A stretch of 40,011 nucleotides of DNA, taken from the NCBI GenBank assembly GCA_949746255.1, contig CATKAP010000119.1, forward strand, positions 1 to 40,011, read 5' to 3'. The position numbers and the translations under genes were made by a program. Under the pieces are notes generated by a model. The model was not told the DNA's origin, did not search any database, and was given only the letters and a program-made list of their open reading frames with translations. The DNA comes from an uncultured bacterium. GTDB taxonomy: Bacteria; Bacillota; Clostridia; Christensenellales; Borkfalkiaceae. Below are positions 39,884 through 40,011 of the stretch, one piece after another (position 1 is the stretch's first letter; every line of letters begins with the position of its first letter).

Positions 39884-39889
39884 ATTATA
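39884..39889 (-). promoter_or_regulatory. -10 box of the ECF S-component gene
   Basis: On the minus strand TATAAT (39889-39884) precedes the ATG by 34 bases. No good -35 is seen at 16-18 bases, which suits an activator-dependent promoter. Confidence 0.5.
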
Positions 39890-39896
39890 TCATATT

Positions 39897-39942
39897 CTGA
39901 TATTATTAGAATAATCAAATAAATAAAATTTTATAATATCAG
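39897..39942. promoter_or_regulatory. 10-bp inverted repeat between divergent genes, candidate operator
   Basis: CTGATATTAT (39897-39906) and ATAATATCAG (39933-39942) are exact inverted copies 26 bp apart, flanking the centre of the divergent control region. The right copy overlaps a TATAAT (39932-39937) for the + strand gene. It is a natural site for the neighbouring regulator. Confidence 0.5.
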
Positions 39943-39949
39943 CTAAATT

Positions 39950-40011
39950 ATGTTCAATATAGATTTATCCGGTAAAAACAAGTATTATACACTGTATAAA
40001 GGAATTCGCGG
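39950..40011 (+). CDS. Probable MocR/GntR-type regulator, N-terminal fragment
   Basis: Only about 20 codons are inside the window (MFNIDLSGKNKYYTLYKGIR). The pattern of a short polar start followed by LYKGIR resembles the N-terminus of GntR/MocR regulators, where LYxxIR opens the winged-helix domain; MocR proteins continue into an aminotransferase-like PLP domain. It faces away from the ECF S-component gene, the common layout of a PdxR regulator and its vitamin B6 target. No ribosome-binding site is obvious. The call rests on very little sequence. Confidence 0.45.
   Translation, partial: MFNIDLSGKNKYYTLYKGIR

Noticed and set aside
1-40011. CRISPR arrays, tRNA or rRNA genes, insertion sequences, prophage or attachment sites
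   Set aside because: I found no spaced direct repeats, no cloverleaf or rRNA sequence, and no transposase or integrase.

Overview
This 40 kb window looks like the chromosome of an uncultured, low-to-moderate GC Gram-positive anaerobe of class Clostridia. The evidence is the Clostridia-type spc/alpha ribosomal operon order (secY-adk-map-KOW gene-infA-rpmJ-rpsM-rpsK-rpsD-rpoA-rplQ), zinc-type S14, S4 and L36, strong AGGAGG ribosome-binding sites, sigma-A promoters, an anaerobic class III ribonucleotide reductase, Rex, and ECF-type vitamin uptake. A Christensenellales-like gut lineage is my guess and is inference only. I see no mobile element, CRISPR array, tRNA or rRNA.

Region 1 (1-11232) is the end of rplN followed by the spc and alpha ribosomal clusters, all on the + strand, closed by a strong terminator after rplQ. 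L5 carries a lysine/glutamate-rich N-terminal extension of about 70 residues, L24 a basic tail, and L17 internal insertions. Several junctions (rplF-rplR, rplO-secY, secY-adk, infA-rpmJ, rpmJ-rpsM) hold hairpin-rich non-coding DNA.

Region 2 (11233-16604) has single-gene units: a 74-residue membrane protein, glyA, a minus-strand PEP-synthase/rifampicin-phosphotransferase-like enzyme, and a DegV lipid-binding protein. Most have clear promoters and terminators.

Region 3 (16605-22700) holds an orphan Agr-like LytTR two-component system. Next comes an apparent operon of a 25-codon leader ORF, a four-helix membrane protein and a large GH3-family protein. The GH3 protein has reversed domain order and a membrane helix at each end. 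This is the most likely place for a little-described system.

Region 4 (22720-30171) starts with an FMN riboswitch controlling the riboflavin transporter ribU. It continues with tsaE-tsaB-rimI and an alpha/beta hydrolase, a membrane-fused MurF-like ligase beside ddl, and a divergent acyltransferase/HNH pair. tsaE, the acyltransferase and the HNH gene each have a promoter whose predicted start point falls on or next to the ATG, with no ribosome-binding site, so all three look leaderless.

Region 5 (30172-40011) has nrdD behind two promoters, each with a pair of NrdR-box-like palindromes, then a small membrane protein, nrdG and dut. It continues with a ROK sugar kinase plus rex, an NSS sodium symporter and a membrane GT2 glycosyltransferase. 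Last is a minus-strand ECF S-component facing the start of a probable MocR/PdxR-type regulator; a 10-bp inverted repeat lies between them. Together the genes cover translation, protein export, cell-wall precursors, nucleotide supply, redox control and vitamin uptake.
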